Of a stretch of 19,578 nucleotides of DNA, positions 1 through 7,694 are shown piece by piece. Positions within the stretch are counted from its first letter, which is position 1; each line of letters opens with the position of its first letter. A model generated the notes under the pieces. That model did not search any database. It was not told the origin of the DNA and saw only the letters and a program-made list of their open reading frames with translations. Origin of the DNA: an uncultured Collinsella sp. (GTDB lineage: Bacteria; Actinomycetota; Coriobacteriia; Coriobacteriales; Coriobacteriaceae); the NCBI GenBank assembly GCA_900541195.1, contig UQIY01000042.1, forward strand, positions 1 to 19,578, read 5' to 3'. Position numbers and translations under genes: made by a program.

Positions 1-48
1 CGAGATAGGCTCCGGTCTCGTGGGCTCGGAGATGTGTATAAGAGACAG
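1..48 (+). other. Illumina Nextera adapter and index left in the assembly
   Basis: Positions 15-48 match the 34-nt Nextera (Tn5 mosaic-end) read-2 adapter, ending in the mosaic end at 30-48. Positions 1-6 (CGAGAT) match the end of the P7 primer, and 7-14 (AGGCTCCG) sit exactly where the 8-nt i7 index belongs. This is synthetic library sequence, so the true contig begins at about 49. The reading frame through it starts with the peptide MGSEMCIRDR, a recognisable adapter artefact, and should not be annotated as a protein. Confidence 0.97.
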
Positions 49-112
49 GTCCTCGACCGCTCCGTCGTCACCAGCAGCCTCAAGTAGCCGGCGCTGCTCC
101 AGCAGACCTATA

Positions 113-179
113 AGTTGCGGTGAAATAGTTCCTGAAACGGCCTATTTGGCGGCTAAACAGGAACTATTCCACCGCAACT
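113..179 (-). repeat. Long 22-bp inverted repeat downstream of hyuA
   Basis: Arms at 113-134 and 158-179 are complementary at 21 of 22 positions around a 23-nt loop. The single mismatch is A/C in plus-strand RNA but U/G in minus-strand RNA, so the hairpin is fully paired only in the transcript direction of hyuA, whose stop lies 27 nt upstream. A small GCC/GGC stem (140-142 with 148-150) sits in the loop. No U-tract follows on either strand. It may be a 3'-end processing or stabilising hairpin, a factor-assisted terminator, or a dispersed palindromic repeat. Confidence 0.75.
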
Positions 180-206
180 GCGGAGGGGAATCCGCTGATC
201 TTCCTG

Positions 207-1574
207 CTAGCGGGGGACGTAGCGGCCGGGTTGAGCTCCGGTGGGCTCGCCGTCGCGCGCGGCCAGCACGCCATTCACAAACACAGCCTTGGCGCGGCCG
301 TGCGCCTCAAAGCCCTCGAGCGGCGTGTAGTCCACAGCCTGATGCTGCGTCGCAGCACTGATCGTCCAGCGCGCCTTGGGATCCCACACGCACACATCGG
401 CATCGGAGCCCTCGGCAAGACATCCCTTGCGCGGATACATGCCAAAGACGCGCGCCGGGTTCTCGCTCATCAAGCGGCACAGGTCCTCGGGGCCCAGCTG
501 CCCCTCAAAGCTCGTGGCAATCGCGACGGGACGATGCTCCACGCCGGGCCCGCCGTTGGGAATCGCGCGGAAGTCGTCGCGCCCGCGGTCCTTTTGCCCG
601 CGCAGGTTAAAGCTGCAATGATCGGTCGCAATCGTATCGATCTCGCCGGCCACAAGCGCCTCGCGCAGCGCGACACGGTCACCGGCATGGCGCAGCGGCG
701 GGCTCATCACATATTTGGCACCCGCAAAGCCGTCCTCGCCCTGCTCCAAGTAGCACGTATCGTCGAGCATCAGATACTGAGGGCAGGTCTCGACATAGAT
801 ATTCTTCTGCCCGCGCGCCTTGGCGGCACGGATGGCCTCGAGCCCCAGCTTGGTCGAAAGGTGCACCACGTTGACCGATGCGTCGCCGGCCAAGTGCGCC
901 AGATACAGCAGACGGCTCACTGCCTCGGCCTCGCACACGTCCGGACGGCTGAGCGCGTGGCCCTCGGGCCCGTGGATACCCTGCTCAAACACGCGCTTCT
1001 GAAGCTCATTCACCAGCGTGCCGTTCTCGCAATGCACGCACAGGATACCGCCCAGGCGCTTGAGTTCCTCGAGCACCTCGAGCGTCTCGGCATCGTCCAA
1101 GCGCAGGTGGTCGTAGGCAAAGTAAGTCTTAAACGACGATACGCCCGCCTCGCGCATAGCCGAAAGGTCGGCGCGGTTGCGCTCGTTCCACTCGGCGAGT
1201 GCCATGTGAAAAGCGTAGTTGGCCGTGCAGGTTCCGTCGGCGCGGTGATGCCACTCGGCCAAGGCATCGGGCATGGTCACGCCGCGATCGGCCGTCGCGT
1301 AGTCCACAATGGTCGTCGTGCCACCGCAGGCAGCCGCGCGCGTACCGGTCTCAAAGCTATCGGCTGTCCAATCCATGCCGGTCCAGCACTGCATGTGCGT
1401 GTGGCCGTCGATAAAGCCGGGGAACACCCAGCAGCCCGCGGCATCCTCGACGGTATCGCCCTCGGCCGGCTCAATCGCCGCGGCGATCCGTACGATCTTA
1501 TCGCCATCCATGGCAAGATCGGCGCGGCGAAGCCCCTGGGGCGTCACGAGCGCGCCGTTTTTGATGATGATCAT
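207..1574 (-). CDS. hyuA: Dihydropyrimidinase/hydantoinase-family amidohydrolase (HyuA-like)
   Basis: A 455-residue cytoplasmic metal-dependent cyclic amidohydrolase, the usual length for hydantoinases and dihydropyrimidinases. The metal ligands are visible: the GHTHM motif (H58, H60), the probable carboxylated lysine in SSFKTYFAY (K149), H181 in CVHCEN, H238 in VNVVHLS and D318 in IATDHCS. The family hydrolyses cyclic ureides and imides. In the E. coli ygeW-xdhD region the equivalent gene (hyuA/ygeZ) sits with the same neighbours, so ring opening during purine or uric-acid breakdown is the inferred role; the true substrate cannot be read from sequence. The start is the ATG at 1574, with AAGGAG seven bases upstream. 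That ribosome binding site overlaps the TAA of the mocA-like gene, which implies co-translation in one operon. Confidence 0.9.
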   Translation of the reverse strand: MIIIKNGALVTPQGLRRADLAMDGDKIVRIAAAIEPAEGDTVEDAAGCWVFPGFIDGHTHMQCWTGMDWTADSFETGTRAAACGGTTTIVDYATADRGVTMPDALAEWHHRADGTCTANYAFHMALAEWNERNRADLSAMREAGVSSFKTYFAYDHLRLDDAETLEVLEELKRLGGILCVHCENGTLVNELQKRVFEQGIHGPEGHALSRPDVCEAEAVSRLLYLAHLAGDASVNVVHLSTKLGLEAIRAAKARGQKNIYVETCPQYLMLDDTCYLEQGEDGFAGAKYVMSPPLRHAGDRVALREALVAGEIDTIATDHCSFNLRGQKDRGRDDFRAIPNGGPGVEHRPVAIATSFEGQLGPEDLCRLMSENPARVFGMYPRKGCLAEGSDADVCVWDPKARWTISAATQHQAVDYTPLEGFEAHGRAKAVFVNGVLAARDGEPTGAQPGRYVPR

Positions 1575-1583
1575 AATTGCTCC

Positions 1584-2198
1584 TTATTGATTGATGCTGT
1601 TGGCCACGCGATCAAAATACGAGCAAGCGGCGATATGCTCCGTTATGCGTCGCTGTCCCTTGGCGGTATCGACGTCCCACAGCTCGTAAGCACGCGCATC
1701 GACCAACACCACGCCGGTACGGTCCTTGAGGATCGAACCGCCGCCGTCCTTGCCCTCAAGACACATAAGTGCATCGAACAGTTCCGCCGGAAAGAGCACC
1801 GGGCTCGAAGGCTCACCGTTGCACGCAAGACGCACCGGATGCTTGCGGCCACGCTCGTCAAATACACGAACCATGGCCTCAAAAGAATCCGAACTCACGA
1901 GCGGCTGGTCGCCCGGCAAAAAGAGGCAGCCTTTCCAGTTGCGTTCGACTCCCCACGAAAGGCCCGCACGGACGCTTTCGCTGCGCAGCTCGCCATCGTG
2001 CAGCACGCACGGGCAATGCTTGTCCTCACAAATCTGAACGACCTCGGGCCAACGCGTCGAAACCACGACGTCAAAGCCCTGGGGAACCGAATCGATGGTC
2101 CGGGCAATCAGCGGCTCGCCATAGATATCGGCGAGCATCTTGTTGGAGCCAAATCGCTTGCCCTCGCCCGAGGCCATAATCACGCAACCGAGTTTCAT
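1584..2198 (-). CDS. mocA: MobA/MocA-like nucleotidyltransferase (molybdenum cofactor cytidylyltransferase)
   Basis: A 204-residue NTP-transferase-fold protein. The N-terminal nucleotide loop reads MASGEGKRFGSNK (residues 8-20, the family's AGGxSxRMGxxK motif) and the metal-binding GDQP is at 96-99. MocA/MobA proteins add CMP or GMP to molybdopterin. CMP transfer (MocA) serves xanthine-dehydrogenase-family enzymes, so linkage to the XdhD-like gene favours MocA; E. coli has mocA (ygfJ) in the equivalent cluster. The start at 2198 (MKLGCVIM) was chosen because the fold begins there and AGGGGAGG lies upstream; the frame is open to 2318, but that extension does not resemble the family. It ends nine bases before hyuA. 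Alternative: a selenium-dependent molybdenum hydroxylase accessory nucleotidyltransferase. Confidence 0.82.
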   Translation of the reverse strand: MKLGCVIMASGEGKRFGSNKMLADIYGEPLIARTIDSVPQGFDVVVSTRWPEVVQICEDKHCPCVLHDGELRSESVRAGLSWGVERNWKGCLFLPGDQPLVSSDSFEAMVRVFDERGRKHPVRLACNGEPSSPVLFPAELFDALMCLEGKDGGGSILKDRTGVVLVDARAYELWDVDTAKGQRRITEHIAACSYFDRVANSINQ

Positions 2199-2321
2199 CT
2201 CCGCAAACCTCCCCTGGCTGCCTTGGACACCATAGTTGCTATACCCACCATAGCAAGCTCGCACTCCGTCGGAACAGGCACGCACTCGTTTTCCAGCGAA
2301 CGCCCCTTGGCTCTCCATAGC

Positions 2322-2357
2322 ACAAAGGAGGGCGCCCCGCGACGCAGGGCACCCTCC
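2322..2357 (-). terminator. Rho-independent terminator after arcC
   Basis: A GC-rich hairpin has arms 2327-2337 and 2347-2357 (11 positions, one mismatch) and a 9-nt loop. On the minus strand it is followed by TTTGTG. It lies 18 bases past the arcC stop and about 120 bases before the mocA-like start, so it should end or attenuate the upstream transcript. mocA-hyuA then depend on readthrough or on a promoter in 2199-2320. Confidence 0.75.
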
Positions 2358-2375
2358 TCAATGGTGCAGATATGC

Positions 2376-3326
2376 CTACTCAGCGTCGCCGGTAAACGTG
2401 GTACCGGTCTTGCCGGCAAGACCGTCACGCGCCTTCTCGAGCAACGTGATGAGCGCCGTGCGGCCCGGCTTGCTCTCGGCAAATGTCGAGGCGGCCTGGA
2501 CCTTGGGCAGCATGGAGCCGCGACCGAACTCGTTGGCCTCGGACAGACGCTTTACGTCAGCCGCGGTCAGCGTGTCGAGCCACTGCTCGTGGTCGGTGCC
2601 AAAGCCAATGGCAACCTTCTCCACGGCCGTCAGGATAACCAGGGCATCGGCGTCGAGCTGTTCGGCGAGCTTCTCGGCCGCAAAGTCCTTATCGATGACG
2701 GCGGCAGCGCCCTTAAGGTGGTTGCCCTGGGCCTTGGTGACGGGAATGCCGCCACCGCCGCAGGAGATCACCACATGGTTGGACTCGACGAGCGACTTGA
2801 TGGTGTCGAGCTCGACGATGTTCACGGGCTTGGGCGAGGCAACCACGCGACGGAAGCCCTGCTTCTCGTCGTGGATGAACTGATAGCCGCGATCGGCCTC
2901 CAGCTCCTTGGCCTCGGCCTCGCTCATCCACGGACCGATCGGCTTGACCGGGTCGGCAAAGGCCGGGTCGTCTGCCGCAACCTCGACCTGGGTGAGCACG
3001 GTGGCGACACCCTTGTCGATATTGCGGTCGAGCATTTCCTCGCGCAGCGCATTTTGCAGGTCATAGCCAATGTAGCCCTGGCTCATGGCGCCGCAAACGG
3101 ACAAGGGGCAGGGAACGTACTTCTGAGGATTAGAGCGCGTGAGCTCAGCCATCGCGTTGGCGATCATGCCCACCTGGGGACCGTTGCCGTGCACGACGAC
3201 GACCTCGTTGCCTTCCTCGATCAGGTCGACGATGGCCTTGGAAGTCGTCTTGACGGCCTCCATCTGCTCGGGAAGGTTGGCGCCGAGGGCGTTTCCGCCC
3301 AAGGCGACAACAATACGCTTAGCCAT
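2376..3326 (-). CDS. arcC: Carbamate kinase
   Basis: A 316-residue amino-acid-kinase-fold enzyme, the usual length for carbamate kinase. It starts MAKRIVVALGGNALG and has the HGNGPQVG signature at 46-53. It transfers phosphate from carbamoyl phosphate to ADP, giving ATP, CO2 and ammonia in the cytoplasm. It starts 14 bases after the ygeW stop, so the pair forms a carbamoyltransferase-kinase module: YgeW phosphorolysis would supply carbamoyl phosphate and this enzyme would harvest ATP. E. coli has the counterpart yqeA in its purine cluster. The start at 3326 has only a weak ribosome binding site (GGGCTGAGAA), consistent with translational coupling. A hairpin terminator follows the stop. Confidence 0.95.
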   Translation of the reverse strand: MAKRIVVALGGNALGANLPEQMEAVKTTSKAIVDLIEEGNEVVVVHGNGPQVGMIANAMAELTRSNPQKYVPCPLSVCGAMSQGYIGYDLQNALREEMLDRNIDKGVATVLTQVEVAADDPAFADPVKPIGPWMSEAEAKELEADRGYQFIHDEKQGFRRVVASPKPVNIVELDTIKSLVESNHVVISCGGGGIPVTKAQGNHLKGAAAVIDKDFAAEKLAEQLDADALVILTAVEKVAIGFGTDHEQWLDTLTAADVKRLSEANEFGRGSMLPKVQAASTFAESKPGRTALITLLEKARDGLAGKTGTTFTGDAE

Positions 3327-3340
3327 TTCTCAGCCCAGCT

Positions 3341-4543
3341 TTAGGCCTGGAGCCAACGGGCGGTGTTGCGCTCGTCGAGGGCCTTGAGGGTAGCGGCGGG
3401 ATCGGCAACCTTCTGCAGGAACATCATGGCTGCGATGGCGTACGGCTTGTAGCTGGCCTCCTTGTACATGCCCACGCGGTGCATGTCGAAGACGTCGGCG
3501 TTGACCTCGCCGTGCTCGCAGGAGACACCGGAGATGTCGGCGGGCAGCGGGTGCATAAAGATGGTGTCCTGGCCGTTGGCAGTCTTCTCCATGAGCTCGG
3601 TCGTGGAGCACCAGTCCTGATGGGTGGCGTTCTGGGCGAGCAGCTCCTTCTCGAGCGCTGCGATGCCGGCGTCGTCGCCCTCGGCGTACAGGTTGGTGCG
3701 CTTCTCCATGGCGGCAAACGGAGCCCAGCTCTTGGGGATCACGATGTCGGCGCCCTCGAAGGCCTCGGCCATGGTGTTGACCTGCTTAAAGGTGGTGCCG
3801 GACTCGGCGGCATAGGTCTTGGCGCGCTCGACGACCTCGGGCATGAGGTCGTAGCCCTCGGGGTGAGCCAGGGTGACGTCCATGCCAAAGCGGGGCAGCA
3901 GGCTGATCAGCGACTGCGGGCAGGACAGCGGCTTGCCGTAAGAGGGCGAATAGGCCCAGGTGACGGCAACCTTCTTGCCCTTGAGGTTCTCAAGACCGCC
4001 AAACTCGTTGATGAGGTAGAGCATGTCGGCAGAGGACTGCGTGGGGTGATCGGAGTCGGACTGCAGGGAGATGAGCGTGGGACGGTGATCCAGAACGCCG
4101 TCCTCGTAAGCCTGCTGGACAGACTCGGAGACCTCGGCCATGTAGGCGTCGCCCTTGCCGATGTACATATCGTCGCGGATGCCGATGACGTCGGCCATGA
4201 AGGAGATCATGGTAGCGGTCTCGCGGACGGTCTCGCCGTGAGCGATCTGGGACTTCTTCTCGTCCAGGTCCTGCAGCTCAAGGCCGAGCAGGTTGGCGGC
4301 CTTAGAGAAGGAGAAGCGCGTACGGGTGGAGTTGTCGCGGAACAGCGAGACGGCCAGGCCCGAATCGAAGATCTTGGACGAAACGTTGTTCTCACGCAGC
4401 TCGCGCAGGGCGTCGGCGACGATGTAGAGAGCCTTGAGCTCATCGGTGGTCTTGTCCCAGGTGTGCAGGAAGTCGCTGCCGTACATACCCTTAAAATCGA
4501 GGCCGTTCAGCTGCTCGACGAGCTCGGTAAACTTGGCGTCCAT
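3341..4543 (-). CDS. ygeW: Knotted carbamoyltransferase YgeW
   Basis: A 400-residue member of the aspartate/ornithine carbamoyltransferase superfamily. The carbamoyl-phosphate loop STRTR is at 72-76. DHPTQSSAD (165-173) and HPLPADI (331-337) replace the HPTQ/HCLP forms of classical ornithine transcarbamylase and are typical of the YgeW group. The family's physiological substrate is unsettled; in this cluster it is thought to act on a carbamoylated intermediate of purine breakdown, yielding carbamoyl phosphate for ArcC. The start at 4543 (MDAKFTELVEQ) has AAAGGA eight bases upstream. The frame stays open to 4729, but the extra 62 residues are low-complexity and match no transcarbamylase. It lies between ygeY (201-base gap) and arcC (14-base gap). 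Confidence 0.93.
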   Translation of the reverse strand: MDAKFTELVEQLNGLDFKGMYGSDFLHTWDKTTDELKALYIVADALRELRENNVSSKIFDSGLAVSLFRDNSTRTRFSFSKAANLLGLELQDLDEKKSQIAHGETVRETATMISFMADVIGIRDDMYIGKGDAYMAEVSESVQQAYEDGVLDHRPTLISLQSDSDHPTQSSADMLYLINEFGGLENLKGKKVAVTWAYSPSYGKPLSCPQSLISLLPRFGMDVTLAHPEGYDLMPEVVERAKTYAAESGTTFKQVNTMAEAFEGADIVIPKSWAPFAAMEKRTNLYAEGDDAGIAALEKELLAQNATHQDWCSTTELMEKTANGQDTIFMHPLPADISGVSCEHGEVNADVFDMHRVGMYKEASYKPYAIAAMMFLQKVADPAATLKALDERNTARWLQA

Positions 4544-4697
4544 GTAAATGTCCTTTCTAAAGGTGAAACGATCGCAATGAGTAGATGCGCTCCGGCATGC
4601 GCGTGTGGCTAGAACATGCAGAGCGCTATGACGAGGACCCGCCACCGTCGAGGAAGCATGGGAGATAACGACCGCGGGCCCCAAGTCAACAGGAGGC

Positions 4698-4722
4698 GCC
4701 GGGGGCATAAACTGTCCCCGGC
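4698..4722 (-). other. GC-rich hairpin between ygeY and ygeW
   Basis: GCCGGGG (4698-4704) pairs with CCCCGGC (4716-4722) and can be extended by one wobble pair around a 9-nt loop. It sits 23 bases beyond the ygeY stop in the 201-base gap. On the minus strand it is followed by GCCTCCTG rather than a U-tract, so it is not a textbook intrinsic terminator. A transcript-stabilising or processing hairpin that sets ygeY/ygeW stoichiometry is possible. I see no clear promoter in the rest of the gap (4544-4697). Confidence 0.5.
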
Positions 4723-4744
4723 TCAACAAGATCGAGGAATGGGA

Positions 4745-6130
4745 CTAGTCGATCTTGTTGTTGGTCAGACCGGCGCGGAACACGGTGGCGTCGCCATCGG
4801 CCTGGCTCGGATCGTAGAGGTTCAGGGCAGCCACATACATGGCGGCAGCGGTGACCAGGTCGTCCTTGTAGGTGACCTCGTTGGGAGCGTGAGCCTGAGA
4901 CTCGGCACCCGGGCCAAAGCCGACGCAGGGGATGCCATAGCGGCCCTGGATGGAAACGCAGTTCGTGGAGAAGGTCCACTTGTCGCACAGCGGACGACCG
5001 ATGCGCTTGTCCATGCTGGGCTCGCAGCCGATGCGCTCGTCACCAAACATGGCCTTGTGGGCGTCGACGAGGGCCTTGACGTGCGGAGCGGTCTCCTTGT
5101 TGATCCACGTGGGGAAGTAAGCCTCGGTCTCGTAGACCTCGCCGGTCCAGGACGGACGGTCGTACATGTACATGGAGACCTTCACGTCGTCGCCGTACTT
5201 CTTAGCGGCCGGCAGGTTGCGGATCTCGTCCAGGCAGGACTCCCAGGTCTCGCCGGCGGTCATGCGACGGTCGATGGAGATAGCGCAGGAGTCGGCCACG
5301 GCGCAGCGGCTGGGGCTGGTGTAGAAGATCTGGCTGACGGTGCAGGTGCCGCGGCCCAGGAAGCGGGCATCCTCGAAGTGCTCGGGGTTGTACTTGGGGT
5401 CGAGCATCTTGACGAGACCCTTGATATCGGTCGACTCGTCGCAGCCGTTGTTGTTGAGGGCGCGAACGTCGGCGATGATGTCGGCCATCTTGTAGATGGC
5501 GTTGTCGCCGCGGTCGGGAGCGGAGCCGTGGCAGGAGGTGCCGTGAACGTCGACGCGGATCTCCATGCGGCCGCGGTGACCGCGATAGATGCCGCCGTCG
5601 GTGGGCTCGGTGGAAATGACGAACTCGGGCTTAATGCCGTCCTTGTTGTAGATGTACTGCCAGCACATGCCGTCGCAGTCCTCTTCCTGGACGGTGCCGA
5701 CGACCATGATCTTGTAGCCCTCGGGGATGAGGCCCATGTCCTTCATCATCTTGGCAGCGTAGGTAGCAGAAGCCATGCCACCCTCCTGGTCGGAGCCGCC
5801 GCGGCCGTAGATGATCTCGTCGGTCTCGTAGCCCTCATAGGGATCGGCATCCCAGTTCTCGATGTTGCCGATGCCGACGGTGTCGATGTGGGAGTCGATG
5901 GCGATGATCTTGTCGCCCTCGCCCATAAAGCCCATGACGTTGCCCAGGCCGTCGACCTTGACCTCGTCATAGCCAAGGCTCTCCATCTCGGCCTTGATGC
6001 AAGCGACAACCTCACCCTCCTCGCAAGACTCAGAGGGATGGGAGATCATAGCGCGCAGGAAGCGAGTCATATCAGCACGGTGGGACTCAGCAGCAGCCTT
6101 GATAGCGTCGAAATCGAGTTCTTTAGCCAT
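4745..6130 (-). CDS. ygeY: YgeY-family M20 metallohydrolase (selenium-metabolism-linked)
   Basis: A 461-residue M20/ArgE/DapE-type hydrolase. The di-zinc site motifs are in order: DSHIDTVG (H81, D83), the bridging aspartate in GRGGSDQEGG (D114), the catalytic and ligand glutamates in TVQEEDCDG (E149, E150), and a C-terminal SQAHAPNE histidine. The sequence fits the YgeY group, which is repeatedly found beside ygeW, ygeX and hyuA. The family cleaves amide bonds of N-acyl or N-carbamoyl amino acids; here a carbamoylated or ureido intermediate of purine breakdown, feeding diaminopropionate to DpaL, is an inference. The start at 6130 (MAKELDFDAIK) follows AAAGG by ten bases. It is read 72 bases after dpaL and before ygeW. 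Confidence 0.92.
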   Translation of the reverse strand: MAKELDFDAIKAAAESHRADMTRFLRAMISHPSESCEEGEVVACIKAEMESLGYDEVKVDGLGNVMGFMGEGDKIIAIDSHIDTVGIGNIENWDADPYEGYETDEIIYGRGGSDQEGGMASATYAAKMMKDMGLIPEGYKIMVVGTVQEEDCDGMCWQYIYNKDGIKPEFVISTEPTDGGIYRGHRGRMEIRVDVHGTSCHGSAPDRGDNAIYKMADIIADVRALNNNGCDESTDIKGLVKMLDPKYNPEHFEDARFLGRGTCTVSQIFYTSPSRCAVADSCAISIDRRMTAGETWESCLDEIRNLPAAKKYGDDVKVSMYMYDRPSWTGEVYETEAYFPTWINKETAPHVKALVDAHKAMFGDERIGCEPSMDKRIGRPLCDKWTFSTNCVSIQGRYGIPCVGFGPGAESQAHAPNEVTYKDDLVTAAAMYVAALNLYDPSQADGDATVFRAGLTNNKID

Positions 6131-6202
6131 TATTCATAACCTTTCAAACGAAGGAATCTACCTGTGAGGTGGCGGAGCGATACCTATTTACTCCACCCAG
6201 TA

Positions 6203-7417
6203 TTAGCAAGTGGGGTATTCGCCCTCCCAGACGATGCGACGGTACTGATCCGGATCCGTGTCGCCCTCGGTGGAGAAGCAGAGCACGGAGCTCGTCTTGT
6301 CCAGGCCGATGAGCTCCTTGAGCTCGGCGTACTCGGGATCGAGCATGAGGGTCTCGACCAGGCCGGTGGTCACAGCGCCGGACTCGCCGGAGATGACGCG
6401 CGGGTCGCCCTTCTCGGGGGCGCCCAGGGTGCGCATGCCGCGAGCGGTGACCCAGTCGGGGCAGGACACGAAGGCGGTAGCGTGGTTGCGCAGGATATCC
6501 CAGCCCAGGATGTTGGGCTCGCCACAGCACAGGCCGGCCATGATGGAGGGCATGTCGCCGTCCACGATGCGCGGGTCGCCGTCTCCGGCGGCAGCGCCCT
6601 TGTACAGACAGGCGGCCGGAGCGCACTCGACCACGACAAAGGTGGGCGGGTTATCGGGATACAGGTTGGTGAAGTAGCCCACCACGGCGCCGGCCAGCGA
6701 GCCTACGCCAGCCTGGACAAAGACGTGCGTCGGGCGGTTGATGGCCATCTCGCGCAGCTGCTCGGCAGCCTCGGAAGCCATGGTGCCGTAGCCCTCCATA
6801 ATCCAAGACGGGATCTTCTCGTAGCCCTCCCAGGCGGTGTCCTGAACGATAACGCCGCGCTCGCAGGCATCGGCCTCGGCGGCGGCCATGCGCACGCACT
6901 CGTCGTAGTTGACCTCTTCGATGGTCACCGTGGCGCCCTCGGCGGCGATGTTATCGAAGCGGGGCTTGGTGGAACCCTTGGGCATGTGCACGACGGCCTT
7001 CTGGCCCAGCTTGTTGGCAGCCCATGCCACGCCGCGGCCATGGTTGCCGTCGGTGGCGGTAAAGAAGGTAGCCTGGCCAAAGTCCTTGGCAAGCTGATCG
7101 GAGGTCAGGTAATCGAAGGTGCACTCGGCAACGTCCTTGCCGGTCTCGTCGGCAATGTAGTTGGCCATGGCAAACGAACCGCCCAGAACCTTAAAGGCGT
7201 TGAGGCCAAAGCGATAGCTCTCGTCCTTAACGCACAGGTTGGACAGGCCCAGGCGCGCGGCCTGGCCGTCCAGGCGGGCAAGCGGAGTGACGGTGTACTG
7301 GGGGAACGACTGGTGGAAGGCGCGGGCCTTCTTCACGTGGTCGAGGCTCATGATTCCCAAGTGCTTGTCATCGCTCTTGGGCATCGTGTTGCCCGCCCAC
7401 TGGATCTTATCGGCCAT
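6203..7417 (-). CDS. dpaL: Diaminopropionate ammonia-lyase (PLP enzyme)
   Basis: A 404-residue fold-type II PLP enzyme. NAFKVLGG carries the Schiff-base lysine (K76). TATDGNHGRGV (121-130) is the phosphate/active-site loop with the family's catalytic aspartate, and VQDTAWEGY supplies a second acidic residue expected near the active site. DpaL (YgeX) converts 2,3-diaminopropionate to pyruvate and two ammonia. In anaerobic purine degradation this is the step that feeds central metabolism. It is the first gene of the minus-strand set, reading away from the divergent regulator, and would be the promoter-proximal gene of the operon. The start at 7417 has AAGGAG eight to nine bases upstream. A weak hairpin (6171-6177 with 6191-6197) lies in the gap before ygeY. 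Confidence 0.95.
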   Translation of the reverse strand: MADKIQWAGNTMPKSDDKHLGIMSLDHVKKARAFHQSFPQYTVTPLARLDGQAARLGLSNLCVKDESYRFGLNAFKVLGGSFAMANYIADETGKDVAECTFDYLTSDQLAKDFGQATFFTATDGNHGRGVAWAANKLGQKAVVHMPKGSTKPRFDNIAAEGATVTIEEVNYDECVRMAAAEADACERGVIVQDTAWEGYEKIPSWIMEGYGTMASEAAEQLREMAINRPTHVFVQAGVGSLAGAVVGYFTNLYPDNPPTFVVVECAPAACLYKGAAAGDGDPRIVDGDMPSIMAGLCCGEPNILGWDILRNHATAFVSCPDWVTARGMRTLGAPEKGDPRVISGESGAVTTGLVETLMLDPEYAELKELIGLDKTSSVLCFSTEGDTDPDQYRRIVWEGEYPTC

Positions 7418-7509
7418 ACGGTGAACTCCTTAAGTCCTCTCTTGCCGGCCCCCGCATACGCGTTTCAGCCCATTCCCATTCATGCGACTGAACTTTTATG
7501 TGGATGCCA

Positions 7510-7524
7510 AACAAAAAGTTTGTT
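7510..7524. promoter_or_regulatory. Palindromic operator candidate 1 in the divergent promoter region
   Basis: A palindrome AACAAA-AAG-TTTGTT lies 93 bases upstream of the dpaL start. The same 6-3-6 palindrome recurs at 7561-7575, centre to centre 51 bases, close to five helical turns. This spacing fits two regulator dimers on one DNA face. The neighbouring YheO-type regulator is the obvious candidate ligand. Confidence 0.65.
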
Positions 7525-7560
7525 AGCACTGTTCTATCACACTTTTTGATTGGCAAACCT

Positions 7561-7575
7561 AACAAATTGTTTGTT
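7561..7575. promoter_or_regulatory. Palindromic operator candidate 2 in the divergent promoter region
   Basis: The second copy reads AACAAA-TTG-TTTGTT and differs from copy 1 only in the central bases. It lies 120 bases upstream of the regulator start and 144 upstream of dpaL. A weaker inverted repeat (ATAACG at 7612-7617 with CGTTAT at 7630-7635) lies closer to the regulator. I could not place a convincing -35/-10 pair for either direction. Confidence 0.65.
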
Positions 7576-7694
7576 GCCGTAATCGGTACCTTTTCGCCGA
7601 CGAACGGTCACATAACGCAGCGACGCTTTCGTTATTTGCGAACAAGTGGGGTTTATGGCAAAGTGAGCCCAAACTAATTTTTAGGAAGGCACCC

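Noticed and set aside
20..361. 113-aa protein on the plus strand beginning in the adapter
   Set aside because: Its start and first residues come from the Nextera adapter, and the rest runs through the hairpin and antisense to hyuA.
231..3344. 1037-aa plus-strand frame
   Set aside because: It is antisense to hyuA, mocA and arcC; long open antisense frames are expected in GC-rich DNA, and the product has no domain.
3479..7549. Plus-strand frames of 377, 507 and 461 aa
   Set aside because: They are antisense shadows of ygeW, ygeY and dpaL, rich in Gly, Val, Ala and His, with no ribosome binding sites or domains.
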